Shown piece by piece: positions 32,946-41,976 of a stretch of DNA of 64,000 nucleotides. Location of the stretch: the NCBI RefSeq assembly GCF_003435375.1, contig NZ_QWGL01000001.1, positions 186,001-250,000 on the forward strand. Direction: 5' to 3'. The position numbers and the translations under genes are program-made. Source of the stretch: Clostridium sp. AM34-11AC. Lineage in GTDB: Bacteria > Bacillota > Clostridia > Lachnospirales > Lachnospiraceae. Under the pieces are notes generated by a model, which did not search any database, was not told the origin of the DNA, and saw only the letters and a program-made list of their open reading frames with translations. Every line of letters begins with the position of its first letter. Positions within the stretch are counted from its first letter, which is position 1.

Positions 32946-34739
32946 TTAGTATTTGTCATTATCCTCATAAGAGATAGGGGATGACGGTTCTTTTTCTCCT
33001 GTTTCTCCTGTTGTCTTGCCTGACTGTGCTGTATGTGATACAGGATCCGCAGAACCATCCTTCAATGTGAATTTACCTACCAAATCCTTTAAGATCTGTG
33101 CCTGGCTGGAAAGTTCCTCACTGGCTGCAGCGCTTTCTTCTGCAGTTGCAGAATTGCTCTGTACAACGCTGGAGATCTGGCTGATGCCTTCATTTACCTG
33201 TTTTACTGAAACTGCCTGTGACTCGCTGGCAGAAGAGATCTCCTCAATGGTCTGTGCTACTCCCTGAACGCCTTCGGTCAGCTGCTGCAATGCCTTGGCT
33301 GTTTCATTTGCGATCTTAGTACCACGGTCAACTGCGTGAAGAGAACCTTCAATGAGAGCAGAAGTATTCTTTGAAGCTTCTGCTGATTTTCCTGCAAGAT
33401 TACGAACCTCGTCTGCTACTACTGCAAATCCTTTTCCTGCTGCTCCTGCACGGGCTGCTTCTACGGCTGCGTTCAAAGCAAGAATATTAGTCTGGAATGC
33501 AATATCCTCAATCGTCTTGATGATCTTTCCAATCTCACTGGAGCTGTTGCTGATGTCCGTCATGGCAGAAAGCATCTCCTGCATACGCTGTCTGCTTTCT
33601 CCTGCCTGTTCTCTTACATTATCAGCCATGTCGCTGGCTGCCTTTGCATTTTCAGCATTTTTTTCAACATTATTGGAAATCTCATTAATGGTCGCTGCCA
33701 GTTCTTCCACGGAAGAAGCCTGCTCGGTAGCACCCTGGGATAATGCCTGTGCTCCGGAGGATACCTGATCGGAGCCTGCTGCCACCTGATCAGCTGACTG
33801 GGTAACACTCGAAAGCGTACTGCTTAAATTATCTCTCAGAAGAACCATAGAGTTATAGATCGCAACAAAGCTTCCTACATAATCCTTTGACATAGAAGAA
33901 TAAACATTAAAGTTTCCGCGGCTCATCTCTGTAAGGATATTTGTCTCATCTGCCACTACCGCGTTCAGGAACGCTGCTACAGACCGCAAATCATCGGAAA
34001 GCCTTCCAAGCTCATCTTCTGCCTTGTACTCGATATCAATATCCATATTACCGCGTCTCATTTTTTCCATAGCTTCCTGCAACTGTTTTACCGGCTCTAC
34101 TACGGAACGTATCAGGATCGTTGCCATAATAACGGTAAGGATCAGTGCAACGATAACAATTATGATCCCTACAATAAACAGGATGGTTCTGGTCTTCATG
34201 GAAGAATTGTAATCATTACCAACAAGGTCTGTCACCTGATCGCTAAACTGATCCAGAATTCCTTCCAGCTTGGACACTTCCGGGTCAAACTCATCGATAA
34301 ACGTGAGCCTTGCCTGCTCTTTCGCACGGTCAGAACCAGTGGACAGATACTCTAAGATCTTGTTTGTGACCTCAGAAGTTACCTGAAGCTGTGTATGAAA
34401 CTGGTTTACCAGTGTCATATCTCCATTATAACGCTCCATGAACCAGCCTGCGTTCTCCGCAAGGCCGTCTCTATACGAATCAACGTTTGAAAGATATGTT
34501 TTTGTGGCGGTGGGGTCATCATCAATCATAGCCTGCGTCAGATTCTGGATTGTTGCCAGCATATAGATTTTTACCTTGTCTACACGTACGATCGCTTCGT
34601 GGTTATTTTTATAGAACTGGTTATACTGTGTGCTGATGTTGATCATTCCATAAAACAGCGCGCCAACTGTTACAAAAAAACAGATGACTACTGCTCCAAA
34701 AGCAATCGTGATTTTTTGCTTCATATTACGGTTCTTCAT
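32946..34739 (-). CDS. Methyl-accepting chemotaxis protein
   Basis: 597 aa transmembrane receptor. TM1 at about 9-31, an extracytoplasmic four-helix-type sensor (about 32-185, MCP_4HB-like), TM2 at about 187-212, HAMP (about 213-265), then a long cytoplasmic coiled coil. The signalling tip [39 protein letters not shown] is strongly conserved. The C-terminal tail is Ser/Gly/Glu rich. It presumably signals to the CheA/CheW encoded at 38-41 kb. A sigma-28-like promoter sits 56 bp upstream of the start. Confidence 0.96.
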   Translation of the reverse strand: MKNRNMKQKITIAFGAVVICFFVTVGALFYGMINISTQYNQFYKNNHEAIVRVDKVKIYMLATIQNLTQAMIDDDPTATKTYLSNVDSYRDGLAENAGWFMERYNGDMTLVNQFHTQLQVTSEVTNKILEYLSTGSDRAKEQARLTFIDEFDPEVSKLEGILDQFSDQVTDLVGNDYNSSMKTRTILFIVGIIIVIVALILTVIMATILIRSVVEPVKQLQEAMEKMRRGNMDIDIEYKAEDELGRLSDDLRSVAAFLNAVVADETNILTEMSRGNFNVYSSMSKDYVGSFVAIYNSMVLLRDNLSSTLSSVTQSADQVAAGSDQVSSGAQALSQGATEQASSVEELAATINEISNNVEKNAENAKAASDMADNVREQAGESRQRMQEMLSAMTDISNSSSEIGKIIKTIEDIAFQTNILALNAAVEAARAGAAGKGFAVVADEVRNLAGKSAEASKNTSALIEGSLHAVDRGTKIANETAKALQQLTEGVQGVAQTIEEISSASESQAVSVKQVNEGISQISSVVQSNSATAEESAAASEELSSQAQILKDLVGKFTLKDGSADPVSHTAQSGKTTGETGEKEPSSPISYEDNDKY

Positions 34740-34802
34740 GTTCCTTCCCTCTCTTTGTTATTTCTTTCGTGGAATATTGTGGAATTTAATCCCTACTTTT
34801 AT

Positions 34803-34830
34803 TATTCGGCAAGTAGCGAAAAATCATAAG
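34803..34830 (-). promoter_or_regulatory. Sigma-28-like promoter of the MCP gene
   Basis: CTTATGAT (34823-34830), 12 bp, GCCGAATA (34803-34810), on the minus strand. Same geometry as the other motility promoters in the window. Confidence 0.55.
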
Positions 34831-34844
34831 GGATATTTGGTTTT

Positions 34845-35675
34845 TCATTTTTCTTTTCTATGGTTCTTTTTTCCTGCTTCTTCCAGTGTTTCTTTCCATC
34901 CTGCAGACTCTTTTTTATTATGAGCATCTATAAATGCACAAAAATCTTCAAACGATACTGGCTTCGAGATCAGATAACCCTGAAGGAAATCACAGCCCAT
35001 ATCCGAAAGTTCTTTCGCCTGGAGCTGGTTTTCTATCCCCTCAGCCGTGATCTGGATCCCATATTTGTGCAAAAAATATATGATCTCCGAAATAAGGTCT
35101 TTTGAAAAACTTGTTGTATCTATAGTCCATGTAACTGCCTTGTCTATTTTCAACACAGAAAACGGTATCTGCATAAGCCGCAGGAGATTTGACTCTTCTT
35201 TTCCAAAATCATCAATAGCTATGAGGCATCCTCTTTTTATCAAATTTTCTGCCAGCTTAATGACTTGCTGCATATTCTGTAATTGATTACTTTCTGTGAT
35301 TTCAAAACATATAGCAGATATATCTGATGTACATTGATCTAGCATGGCAAAGATTTTCTTTTCTGATTCCACGCTGGAGCATGTGACCGGGGACAGATTT
35401 ACATTTATTCTTTCAATGTTTCTTTTTTTCAGCTCTGGCAGCTGTTCTAACACTTTATTTAAAACCCACAGATCAAAACAGCTGACATAGCCCATTTCCT
35501 CTGCTTTGCGGATCACCTGTTCAATATTCTGATGGTGGCCATCATCATATCGTAAAAGTGCTTCTGCAACATTCAGTTTCTTTTCATTTAAATTGTAGAT
35601 CGGCTGATAAAAAACCTCAAGATAGGGCAATGCACTTTCAAAATAACTTTGCATGATTTTTCTCTTTTCATCCAT
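34845..35675 (-). CDS. EAL-domain c-di-GMP phosphodiesterase
   Basis: 276 aa, a stand-alone EAL domain. The start at ATG 35675 overlaps the stop of the upstream gene (ATGGATGA). Catalytic motifs are kept: AEALLRY (EAL at 38-40), INVNLSP (metal Asn), CFEITES (Glu), LIAIDDFGKEESN (Asp-Asp and loop 6 Glu), VLKIDKAV (Lys), ITAEGIE (Glu) and DFLQGY (Gln). It is therefore probably an active enzyme that lowers c-di-GMP and so favours motility. It is coupled to the glycerophosphotransferase-like gene and under the same sigma-28-like promoter. Confidence 0.9.
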   Translation of the reverse strand: MDEKRKIMQSYFESALPYLEVFYQPIYNLNEKKLNVAEALLRYDDGHHQNIEQVIRKAEEMGYVSCFDLWVLNKVLEQLPELKKRNIERINVNLSPVTCSSVESEKKIFAMLDQCTSDISAICFEITESNQLQNMQQVIKLAENLIKRGCLIAIDDFGKEESNLLRLMQIPFSVLKIDKAVTWTIDTTSFSKDLISEIIYFLHKYGIQITAEGIENQLQAKELSDMGCDFLQGYLISKPVSFEDFCAFIDAHNKKESAGWKETLEEAGKKNHRKEK

Positions 35676-38103
35676 TTGCAAGCTTGCTTTTTACATAGTC
35701 CTTGATCATTTCTCCGCTGTGTCTATCATCTGGTACTGGCATCTGGATCCGGTCACAGAGAGAAAGCCATTTGTCCAGCGTGAGGACTTCATTTTCCTCC
35801 TCTACATAATACAGATCTGTGGGAAGGATATCCTTATAAATTGCTGCTGACGGAGAATTCCATTCCTGATATTCCTGCTCTGTAAAACGGATATCACAGT
35901 TTTTTTCTCCTTCTGTAACTTTCCTAAATCTGCTGCCTAATACGGTCTTTTCTTCTTTCCGTTCCTTTCTCCAAACCACTGTTCCATCCAGACAAAACTT
36001 TAAATAGGTTCCTGATCCCAGATCATCTGCGATCACTTCATTTTCGGATACTGCATATAGCTGTATTTCGTTGCTGTCAATATATAAAAGCTCTTCTATT
36101 TTTCCCTCTTCTCTGGTTTCTTTCAGGATGCATCCTGTTCTGGCATCGAAAAATACCAGAGTATCACCACAAACTGTAACCGAAGTGATTTCCCTTTCCG
36201 GATCTGCAAAACTGCACCAGGATACTTTTCCTGTATCCGTGTTCAGGATCAGCCATCGTTTTTTATAAGTCTGCGGACATAAAATGTTTCTGCCTATAGA
36301 AACAGCCCCGCCAAATACCCCCGGAATACCACGTACTTTATTCTTGTCCACCATTGTATAGGTTATATGTCCGGAAGTAAGATCTATGCAAAGGATGCTG
36401 TTGTACCATGCAGGCATACAATATAGTACATTACCTCTCTGAAAGCCTTTCAGGAATAACGGCTGTTCTATAAAATGCTCTGCATCACGGATCTGTACGG
36501 ACTCAAACTGATCCTTATCTATATGGTAAATGGCCAGGTTTCTGGCAAAATATGGGACAAGATACAGTCTGTCTTCTACCCGTACAACAGAACGGAACAG
36601 GTCTCCCTTAAATGCCAATTCTCCCGGAATCTTTCCTATGCAGGAAAGTCTGTCCATTTGTTTATCATAATGAAACAGCAGGTTTACTTTTCCGTGAACA
36701 AACCACACTTCTTTTTCATCTTCCCAAAAAGCTCCCGGCCAGCATGGTATCTTACATTCCTTTTCTCTTACCAGGGAATCCTGATATAAAACCGGTTTTC
36801 CTGTTTCCCAGAACAACTGGGCTACAGAGCTGTAATCTCCGTAATAGCAGTCACAGGAAGCAATGGCAAGATCAAGATCGTATCCGCTGTCCAGGATTCC
36901 CCAGCCTTCTTCTTCATAAGAAGCCAGAAGTTCTCTATATTTCCGTAAAAACTGGGGCCGCATCACCTCCAGTGTCTGTTCATACAGTGGATGAGGACGA
37001 AGCCATAAAGCGAGATCTTTTCTGTTTCTAAAATATTGAAGTACCGCTTCTATCTTCTGCATCATATCTGGCTGGGTCAGAAGTGCCTCTACAGACAGAC
37101 TATAAAATACAGTCTTTTTCCTAGCTCCGTCAGGTCTGTAAAGACATTCCCTCCATTTTTCTGGAAGAGAACTGTCCTGTCTTTTCGTACTTCGGGCTCG
37201 TTCAATCTTTGGTGATCCAAAGTTCTGTACCTTCTCTTCCCATTGCTCTGTTGGAACTCCTTTGAGTCCGGAACACAAAATATTGATAAACAGTTCTCTT
37301 TCCTGCTCTGTTGCTGTAACAAAGCAGTCTGCATTAATAGTTCCCGGCTCAATGACAAACCCGGTGCTTCTCGCCTGGCGTTTCGCAGATTCTACGTTTC
37401 CAGTACTTGGTGTGGTATAATAAGGCAGATATACAAGCTGATCTGCATATTTCTTCAATCTGCTGCTATAAAAATCAGGATGGACGCTGGTCAATCTATT
37501 GTTCTGGTCATAGGGATTGTGGATAAACACCGCATCCGGTTTCTTATCTTCCAGGCGGAATGTGCGGTAATCTGTAATAGGAACATCTGATGGATACTGA
37601 TCTCCCTCGTAGTGTTCTACTGCCAGATTCCCGTCCTGGTCTTTATCAAAATAGGGGATCGGTACAACATAGGCATCGCAATCCGGATCCTTATCTGCCG
37701 CTTTCCAGACGGTTTCCATAGAATCCCACATAGACACTTTATATGGAAGAAAGACAAAACAGAGACGGTCTGTTTCCATATCATTCTCCATACGTTCATA
37801 TAAAAGTTTCAATTCTTTCTTTATTTTTTTATACCGCCTTGCAATCTGTTTTTTACTGTGAAGATTCTGACTCATCTCATAAAGATCTTCACAATATACT
37901 TCCAGAAGGGGGACCAGATCTGCTTTTCCCACATTTTCCAGCTCTGTTCCCAACAAAAGTGCTGTTTCCTGAGATTGTGAAAGAGCATCAATCATCACTT
38001 CTTCTGTATTCTGGCCGAATCCCATGAACACTCTTTCATTTGCCCGCATTAAGAGGGCCGCTGTCTGCAAAAGCCTTCTTTTTTCTTTTCTTTTGATCGC
38101 CAT
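35668..38103 (-). CDS. CDP-glycerol glycerophosphotransferase-like protein with C-terminal propeller-like domain
   Basis: About 811 aa from ATG 38103 (GGAGG 11 bases upstream; a TTG inside the RBS is rejected). N-terminal helical region (1-125), then a GT-B-like region: FLPYKVSMWDSMETVWKAA, VFIHNPYDQNN and LWLRPHPLYEQTLEVMRPQFLRKY (about 360-385), then SGYDLDLAIASCDCYYGDYSSVAQLFWETGKPVLYQ. These resemble TagB/TagF-like glycerophosphotransferases (the D-YSS-x-FD-type motif, here GDYSSVAQLF). From about 450 to 730 there are repeated beta-strand units (YLVPYFARNLAIYHID, VLYCMPAWYNSILCID), suggesting a propeller. A role in flagellar or surface glycan modification is inferred from the motility promoter and neighbours. 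Confidence 0.75.
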   Translation of the reverse strand: MAIKRKEKRRLLQTAALLMRANERVFMGFGQNTEEVMIDALSQSQETALLLGTELENVGKADLVPLLEVYCEDLYEMSQNLHSKKQIARRYKKIKKELKLLYERMENDMETDRLCFVFLPYKVSMWDSMETVWKAADKDPDCDAYVVPIPYFDKDQDGNLAVEHYEGDQYPSDVPITDYRTFRLEDKKPDAVFIHNPYDQNNRLTSVHPDFYSSRLKKYADQLVYLPYYTTPSTGNVESAKRQARSTGFVIEPGTINADCFVTATEQERELFINILCSGLKGVPTEQWEEKVQNFGSPKIERARSTKRQDSSLPEKWRECLYRPDGARKKTVFYSLSVEALLTQPDMMQKIEAVLQYFRNRKDLALWLRPHPLYEQTLEVMRPQFLRKYRELLASYEEEGWGILDSGYDLDLAIASCDCYYGDYSSVAQLFWETGKPVLYQDSLVREKECKIPCWPGAFWEDEKEVWFVHGKVNLLFHYDKQMDRLSCIGKIPGELAFKGDLFRSVVRVEDRLYLVPYFARNLAIYHIDKDQFESVQIRDAEHFIEQPLFLKGFQRGNVLYCMPAWYNSILCIDLTSGHITYTMVDKNKVRGIPGVFGGAVSIGRNILCPQTYKKRWLILNTDTGKVSWCSFADPEREITSVTVCGDTLVFFDARTGCILKETREEGKIEELLYIDSNEIQLYAVSENEVIADDLGSGTYLKFCLDGTVVWRKERKEEKTVLGSRFRKVTEGEKNCDIRFTEQEYQEWNSPSAAIYKDILPTDLYYVEEENEVLTLDKWLSLCDRIQMPVPDDRHSGEMIKDYVKSKLANG

Positions 38104-38151
38104 TTTTACGGTTTCCTCCAAAAATGATCAGATATCCTATCTCTGATAATT

Positions 38152-38179
38152 TTATCGGCGTTTTCTTTTTTTTTATAAC
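38152..38179 (-). promoter_or_regulatory. Sigma-28-like promoter of glycerophosphotransferase-like/EAL operon
   Basis: GTTATAAA (38172-38179), 12 bp, GCCGATAA (38152-38159), on the minus strand, about 48 bp upstream of the start codon. Confidence 0.65.
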
Positions 38180-38215
38180 TGTTGTATCAACTTACTGTTT
38201 CTTTTTTGAAATCCC

Positions 38216-38243
38216 CTTATCCATTTTCAACCACCGCCGATAA
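38216..38243 (+). promoter_or_regulatory. Sigma-28-like promoter of the che operon
   Basis: CTTATCCA (38216-38223), 12 bp, GCCGATAA (38236-38243), plus strand, about 50 bp before the cheA start. It is divergent from the promoter at 38152-38179. Confidence 0.65.
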
Positions 38244-38293
38244 AGTTAAAAGAAATACTATTCTGATTATTATGAAAAAAGGCGGTGTACAAT

Positions 38294-40516
38294 ATGAGCA
38301 GTGGTATGGACAGCAGTATTCTGGATACATACCTTTATGAAGAAAACAATCTTTTAGACCAGTTAGACGAAATGCTGGTTGCTGATGAGAAAAACGGTGA
38401 TTTTTCCACCGATGACGTAAATGAGATCTTCCGTATCATGCATACGATCAAAGGCTCTTCTGCAATGATGGAATTTAATTCGATCTCCACGATCGCCCAT
38501 CATATTGAAGATGTATTTTTTTATATCCGTGATAAAGGAATCGAAACTCTGGATCCTGAACATAAGAAAGAGCTTTTCAACCTGATGTTCCGTTCAGAGG
38601 ATTATTTAAGAAGCGAAATCGAGAAAGTAGAACAGGGAGTACCTCTTTCTACTGATATTGATGCGTTCTCCAATGAGATCAATTCTTTTTTGAAGAAGAT
38701 CAGCGGCGCTGCACCTGCACAGCCGGAAGCTTCACAGGCTGCACCTGCAGCTTCTGGTGCAGCAGCTTCTGGTGCTGCAGCTTCTGGTGCAGCAGCTTCT
38801 GGTGCTGCAGCTTCTGGTGCAGCAGCTTCTGGTGCTGCAGCTTCTGGTGCTGCAGCTTCTGGTGCTGCAGCTTCTGGTGCTGCAGCTCCTGGTGCTGCAG
38901 CTCCTGCTTCTCTCCCTGATGATAAGGATGCAGCCTGCTTTTTCCATGTTTTTCTGGAAGAAGGCGTGGGAATGGAGAATCTGCGGGCTTATATGATCGT
39001 AAATGCAGTAAGGGAATGTGAAGTGACTTTTCGTTTCTATCCCAGTGATATGGAAACAGATTCGGATACTTCACAGAAGATCGCAGAAAATGGCTTTTTC
39101 CTTGCTTTTGACTCCAGTGAAGACGCTTCTAAGGCTGAAGGGATTTTAAAAACCCAGAACCACATCCGATCTTATGAGCTTGTAAATGTCCCAAAAGCCG
39201 CTCCTCCTGCAAAAGCTGAGGAAAAAAAGGCATCTGTTTCCAAACCCACGGCACCAGCACCTGCATCCACAGATACAGCTGCCGGGAAAGCAGCTCCTAT
39301 GCTTTCCCATGCCCCGGTCAAGCAGAATCTGATCAGCGTCAACCTGATGAAGCTGGACAGCCTGATGGATATTGTTGGTGAGATCGTGATCACTGAATCC
39401 ATGGTCACATCTTCCCCTGAATTAAACCTGCTGCCAAGGGACAACAGGGATAATTTTATGAAATCTGCACGTCAGCTGCGTAAGCTCACCAATGATCTGC
39501 AGGATATTGCCATGTCTTTACGCATGGTCCCGATTTCCGGCGTATTCCAGAAAATGAACCGTATTGTGCGTGATATGAAGCAGAGCCTGGGAAAAGACGT
39601 CCGTCTGACCATTGTAGGTGAAGATACAGAGGTAGATAAGACGATCGTAGACAATATACAGGATCCTATCATGCATATCGTGCGTAACAGCATGGATCAT
39701 GGGATTGAAGAAACAGCCCAGGAACGTATTGCTGCCGGTAAGGATCCCCAGGGCGAGATCGTACTTTCCGCTTCCCATACCAGCAGTGAGGTTGTTATCT
39801 CCATTAAAGATGACGGATATGGCATGGATCCCCAGAAGATTCTTGAAAAAGCCCGGTCAAAGAACATGCTGACCAAGCCTGATTCTGAATACAGCCAGAA
39901 GGAGATCCTGGGGCTGATCATGCTTCCCGGATTTTCCACCAATACAGAGGTAACTGAATATTCCGGTCGTGGTGTTGGAATGGATGTTGTAAAGAAAAAT
40001 GTAGAATCCTTAGGCGGTATCGTTTCTGTATCCAGTACCTACGGTGAAGGAACTACGATTTCCATGAAGATCCCGCTGACTCTGGCTATTGTAGATGGAA
40101 TGAAAGTAACGGTAGGTGATTCTATTTTTACTATACCGATCGCCAATATCCGTCAGTCCTTTAAGGTAAAAGCAGATCAGGTGATCAAAGATGAATATGG
40201 CAATGAAATGGTAGAACGTGTTGACCATTTTTATCCTATCGTCCGCCTCCATTCCTTCTATCACCTTCCAACTGAGGTTACCCAGATGGAAGACGGTATC
40301 CTTTTATGGGTGGAAGCAAATGACCGTTCTTACTGCCTGTTTGTAGATGATCTGATCGGCGAGCAGCAGGTGGTAGTAAAGCCGCTTCCTGCTTTTCTCA
40401 GTGAATTTAACCTGAAAGACCACGGCATCACCGGCTGTACCATTATGGGTGATGGCAATATCAGCATCATTCTGGATATCCTCAGCTTATATTCCATAGC
40501 TGTAGAGAATGCGTAA
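38294..40516 (+). CDS. cheA: Chemotaxis histidine kinase CheA
   Basis: 740 aa from ATG 38294; a GTG three codons earlier is less likely. P1 Hpt domain with phosphorylated His50 (IMHTIKGSSAMM), an unusual Ala/Ser/Gly repeat linker (about 153-202), a P2-like response-regulator-docking domain (about 212-295), a second Ala/Pro linker, then P3 dimerisation (NLMKLDSLMDIVGEIVITES). The P4 kinase has HIVRNSMDHGIE, DDGYGMD and GRGVGMDVVK, and the P5 CheW-like domain lies at the end. First gene of cheA-W-R-B. No cheY, cheC or cheD lies within the window. Confidence 0.97.
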   Translation: MSSGMDSSILDTYLYEENNLLDQLDEMLVADEKNGDFSTDDVNEIFRIMHTIKGSSAMMEFNSISTIAHHIEDVFFYIRDKGIETLDPEHKKELFNLMFRSEDYLRSEIEKVEQGVPLSTDIDAFSNEINSFLKKISGAAPAQPEASQAAPAASGAAASGAAASGAAASGAAASGAAASGAAASGAAASGAAASGAAAPGAAAPASLPDDKDAACFFHVFLEEGVGMENLRAYMIVNAVRECEVTFRFYPSDMETDSDTSQKIAENGFFLAFDSSEDASKAEGILKTQNHIRSYELVNVPKAAPPAKAEEKKASVSKPTAPAPASTDTAAGKAAPMLSHAPVKQNLISVNLMKLDSLMDIVGEIVITESMVTSSPELNLLPRDNRDNFMKSARQLRKLTNDLQDIAMSLRMVPISGVFQKMNRIVRDMKQSLGKDVRLTIVGEDTEVDKTIVDNIQDPIMHIVRNSMDHGIEETAQERIAAGKDPQGEIVLSASHTSSEVVISIKDDGYGMDPQKILEKARSKNMLTKPDSEYSQKEILGLIMLPGFSTNTEVTEYSGRGVGMDVVKKNVESLGGIVSVSSTYGEGTTISMKIPLTLAIVDGMKVTVGDSIFTIPIANIRQSFKVKADQVIKDEYGNEMVERVDHFYPIVRLHSFYHLPTEVTQMEDGILLWVEANDRSYCLFVDDLIGEQQVVVKPLPAFLSEFNLKDHGITGCTIMGDGNISIILDILSLYSIAVENA
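38750..38899 (+). repeat. In-frame 15-bp tandem repeat in cheA linker
   Basis: Ten units of GCTTCTGGTGC(A/T)GCA: nine encode ASGAA-phase repeats and the tenth has Pro for Ser. Units alternate A/T at one position in the first half, hinting at 30-bp duplication steps. The repeat length can change by slippage without breaking frame. Confidence 0.9.
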
Positions 40517-40531
40517 ACAGGAGGTTTTAAA

Positions 40532-40999
40532 ATGGCTGAAGTAACAGAAACAAATATCCGGACAGACGTACCGGCTGAAAACCAGTCCGTTGAACGCTGT
40601 CTTACCTTTGAGTCGGGAGACATGACTCTGTTTTTAAGTATCAATAACGTAACGGAGATCATCAATGACTGTGCGATCACTCATCTTCCACTGGTACCTG
40701 ATTATATTAAGGGAATCATCAATCTGCGTGGTCAGATCCTTCCGGTAGTAGATATACGGCTCTATATGGGCAAGCCTGCTTTGGAATATAACAGTAAGAC
40801 CTGCTTTATCGTTTTAAATGTAGACGATCTTCCTGTATGCATCGTTGTGGATTCTGTGCAGCAGGTGATCGATATTGATCTTCAGGATGTACGTCCGATC
40901 CCTATCAAACGCAGACAGAAGCTGTTAGATGGTATGATCACACTTGAAAATGGGACTGTGCTTATGTCTTTTGACTGCAAGTCCCTGGTCAGCTCTTAA
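40532..40999 (+). CDS. cheW: Chemotaxis coupling protein CheW
   Basis: 155 aa adaptor that ties receptors to CheA. The SH3-like two-subdomain fold is shown by CLTFESGDMTLFLSINNVTEII, HLPLVPDYIKGIINLRGQILPVVDIRLYMG (the PxxxxGxxNLRGxxxPVxDLRxxxG hallmark) and VCIVVDSVQQVIDI. AGGAGG RBS; 15 bp after cheA. Followed by a long inverted repeat before cheR. Confidence 0.96.
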   Translation: MAEVTETNIRTDVPAENQSVERCLTFESGDMTLFLSINNVTEIINDCAITHLPLVPDYIKGIINLRGQILPVVDIRLYMGKPALEYNSKTCFIVLNVDDLPVCIVVDSVQQVIDIDLQDVRPIPIKRRQKLLDGMITLENGTVLMSFDCKSLVSS

Positions 41000-41088
41000 T
41001 GTACTCCCGGAATCTTTTTGTACTTGATTTTGCGAGAAGATTTTTTGTCAGCCGCAAAGGCAGGTGCAGGAAAGACTCCGAGAGTACA
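41000..41088 (+). repeat. Long inverted repeat between cheW and cheR
   Basis: TGTACTCCCGGAATCTTT (41000-41017) pairs with AAAGACTCCGAGAGTACA (41071-41088): 16 of 18 bases complementary, enclosing a 53-base loop. There is no ORF and no terminal T-tract. It could be an mRNA processing, stability or attenuation structure inside the che operon. Confidence 0.7.
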
Positions 41089-41112
41089 TCCGATTCCTAA
41101 GGAGGTCATACA

Positions 41113-41925
41113 ATGCTTACATTAAGTGACGGGGATTTTAACCGTCTTTACACTTATATCCAACAGCACTATGGTATCAATCTGAGCCACAAAAAACAGC
41201 TGATCACCAGCCGTCTTACTAATATGCTGCAGCAGAAAGGGTTTCATAGTTTTACAGAATACATAGATGAGATCATCTCAGGTAAAGATCCTGAGATGGT
41301 TTCTGTTATGTTAAACAAGCTGACTACCAACTATACCTATTTTATGCGGGAAAAAGAACATTTTGACTTTCTCCAGAAGCAGATTCTTCCTGAGCTTGCA
41401 AACAAGCATTCCCGGGACCGTTCTATTGCGATCTGGAGTGCCGGCTGCTCCTCCGGTGAAGAACCTTATAACATTTCTATGTATCTGAAAGAATATTTTT
41501 CCGCTATTCCCGGAAGCTGGGATACCCGTATCCTTGCTACGGACATTTCCCAGCGTGTTCTGGATTCTGCCATGGATCCCAGATATTCCCTTGAAAGCTT
41601 AAAAGAGCTTCCGCCTTCCTGGCAGGAACGCTATTTTGTTCCCATAGGAGATAAAACCTATACTGTTTCAGATGCTTTAAGGAAAAATGTGATCTTTCGT
41701 TCCTTTAACCTGATGGATCCCATCCATTTCCGCAAAAAGTTTGACCTGATCTTCTGCAGAAACGTGATGATCTATTTTGACCGTCCTACGAAGGCGGCAC
41801 TGGTAAGGCGCTTTTATGATGCTACCGCTCCGGGAGGCTACTTATTTATCGGACATTCTGAAAGCCTGGATAAGGAAAGCTGCCCGTTTTCCTATATTGA
41901 ACCGGCTATTTACCGAAAGATCTGA
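41113..41925 (+). CDS. cheR: Chemotaxis methyltransferase CheR
   Basis: 270 aa S-adenosylmethionine-dependent enzyme that methylates receptor glutamates. The N-terminal helical domain is followed by TTNYTYFMREKEHFDFL, the SAM-binding block IAIWSAGCSSGEEPYNISMYL (about 101-121), ILATDISQRVLDSA and FDLIFCRNVMIYFD (about 213-226), ending in GGYLFIGHSESL. RBS AGGAGG. Works against CheB encoded next. Confidence 0.96.
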   Translation: MLTLSDGDFNRLYTYIQQHYGINLSHKKQLITSRLTNMLQQKGFHSFTEYIDEIISGKDPEMVSVMLNKLTTNYTYFMREKEHFDFLQKQILPELANKHSRDRSIAIWSAGCSSGEEPYNISMYLKEYFSAIPGSWDTRILATDISQRVLDSAMDPRYSLESLKELPPSWQERYFVPIGDKTYTVSDALRKNVIFRSFNLMDPIHFRKKFDLIFCRNVMIYFDRPTKAALVRRFYDATAPGGYLFIGHSESLDKESCPFSYIEPAIYRKI

Positions 41926-41976
41926 TCCCGTAGGTTATCTCATACGTTGTTACAGCTATCTTATTAAGGAGGCATT

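Noticed and set aside
38750..38899. Possible CRISPR-like array
   Set aside because: Contiguous 15-bp units without spacers, in frame inside cheA; a coding microsatellite.
38700..39074. Open frames rich in Leu/Gln or Cys/Ser opposite and within the cheA repeat
   Set aside because: Produced by the 15-bp tandem repeat read in other frames; no start signals.
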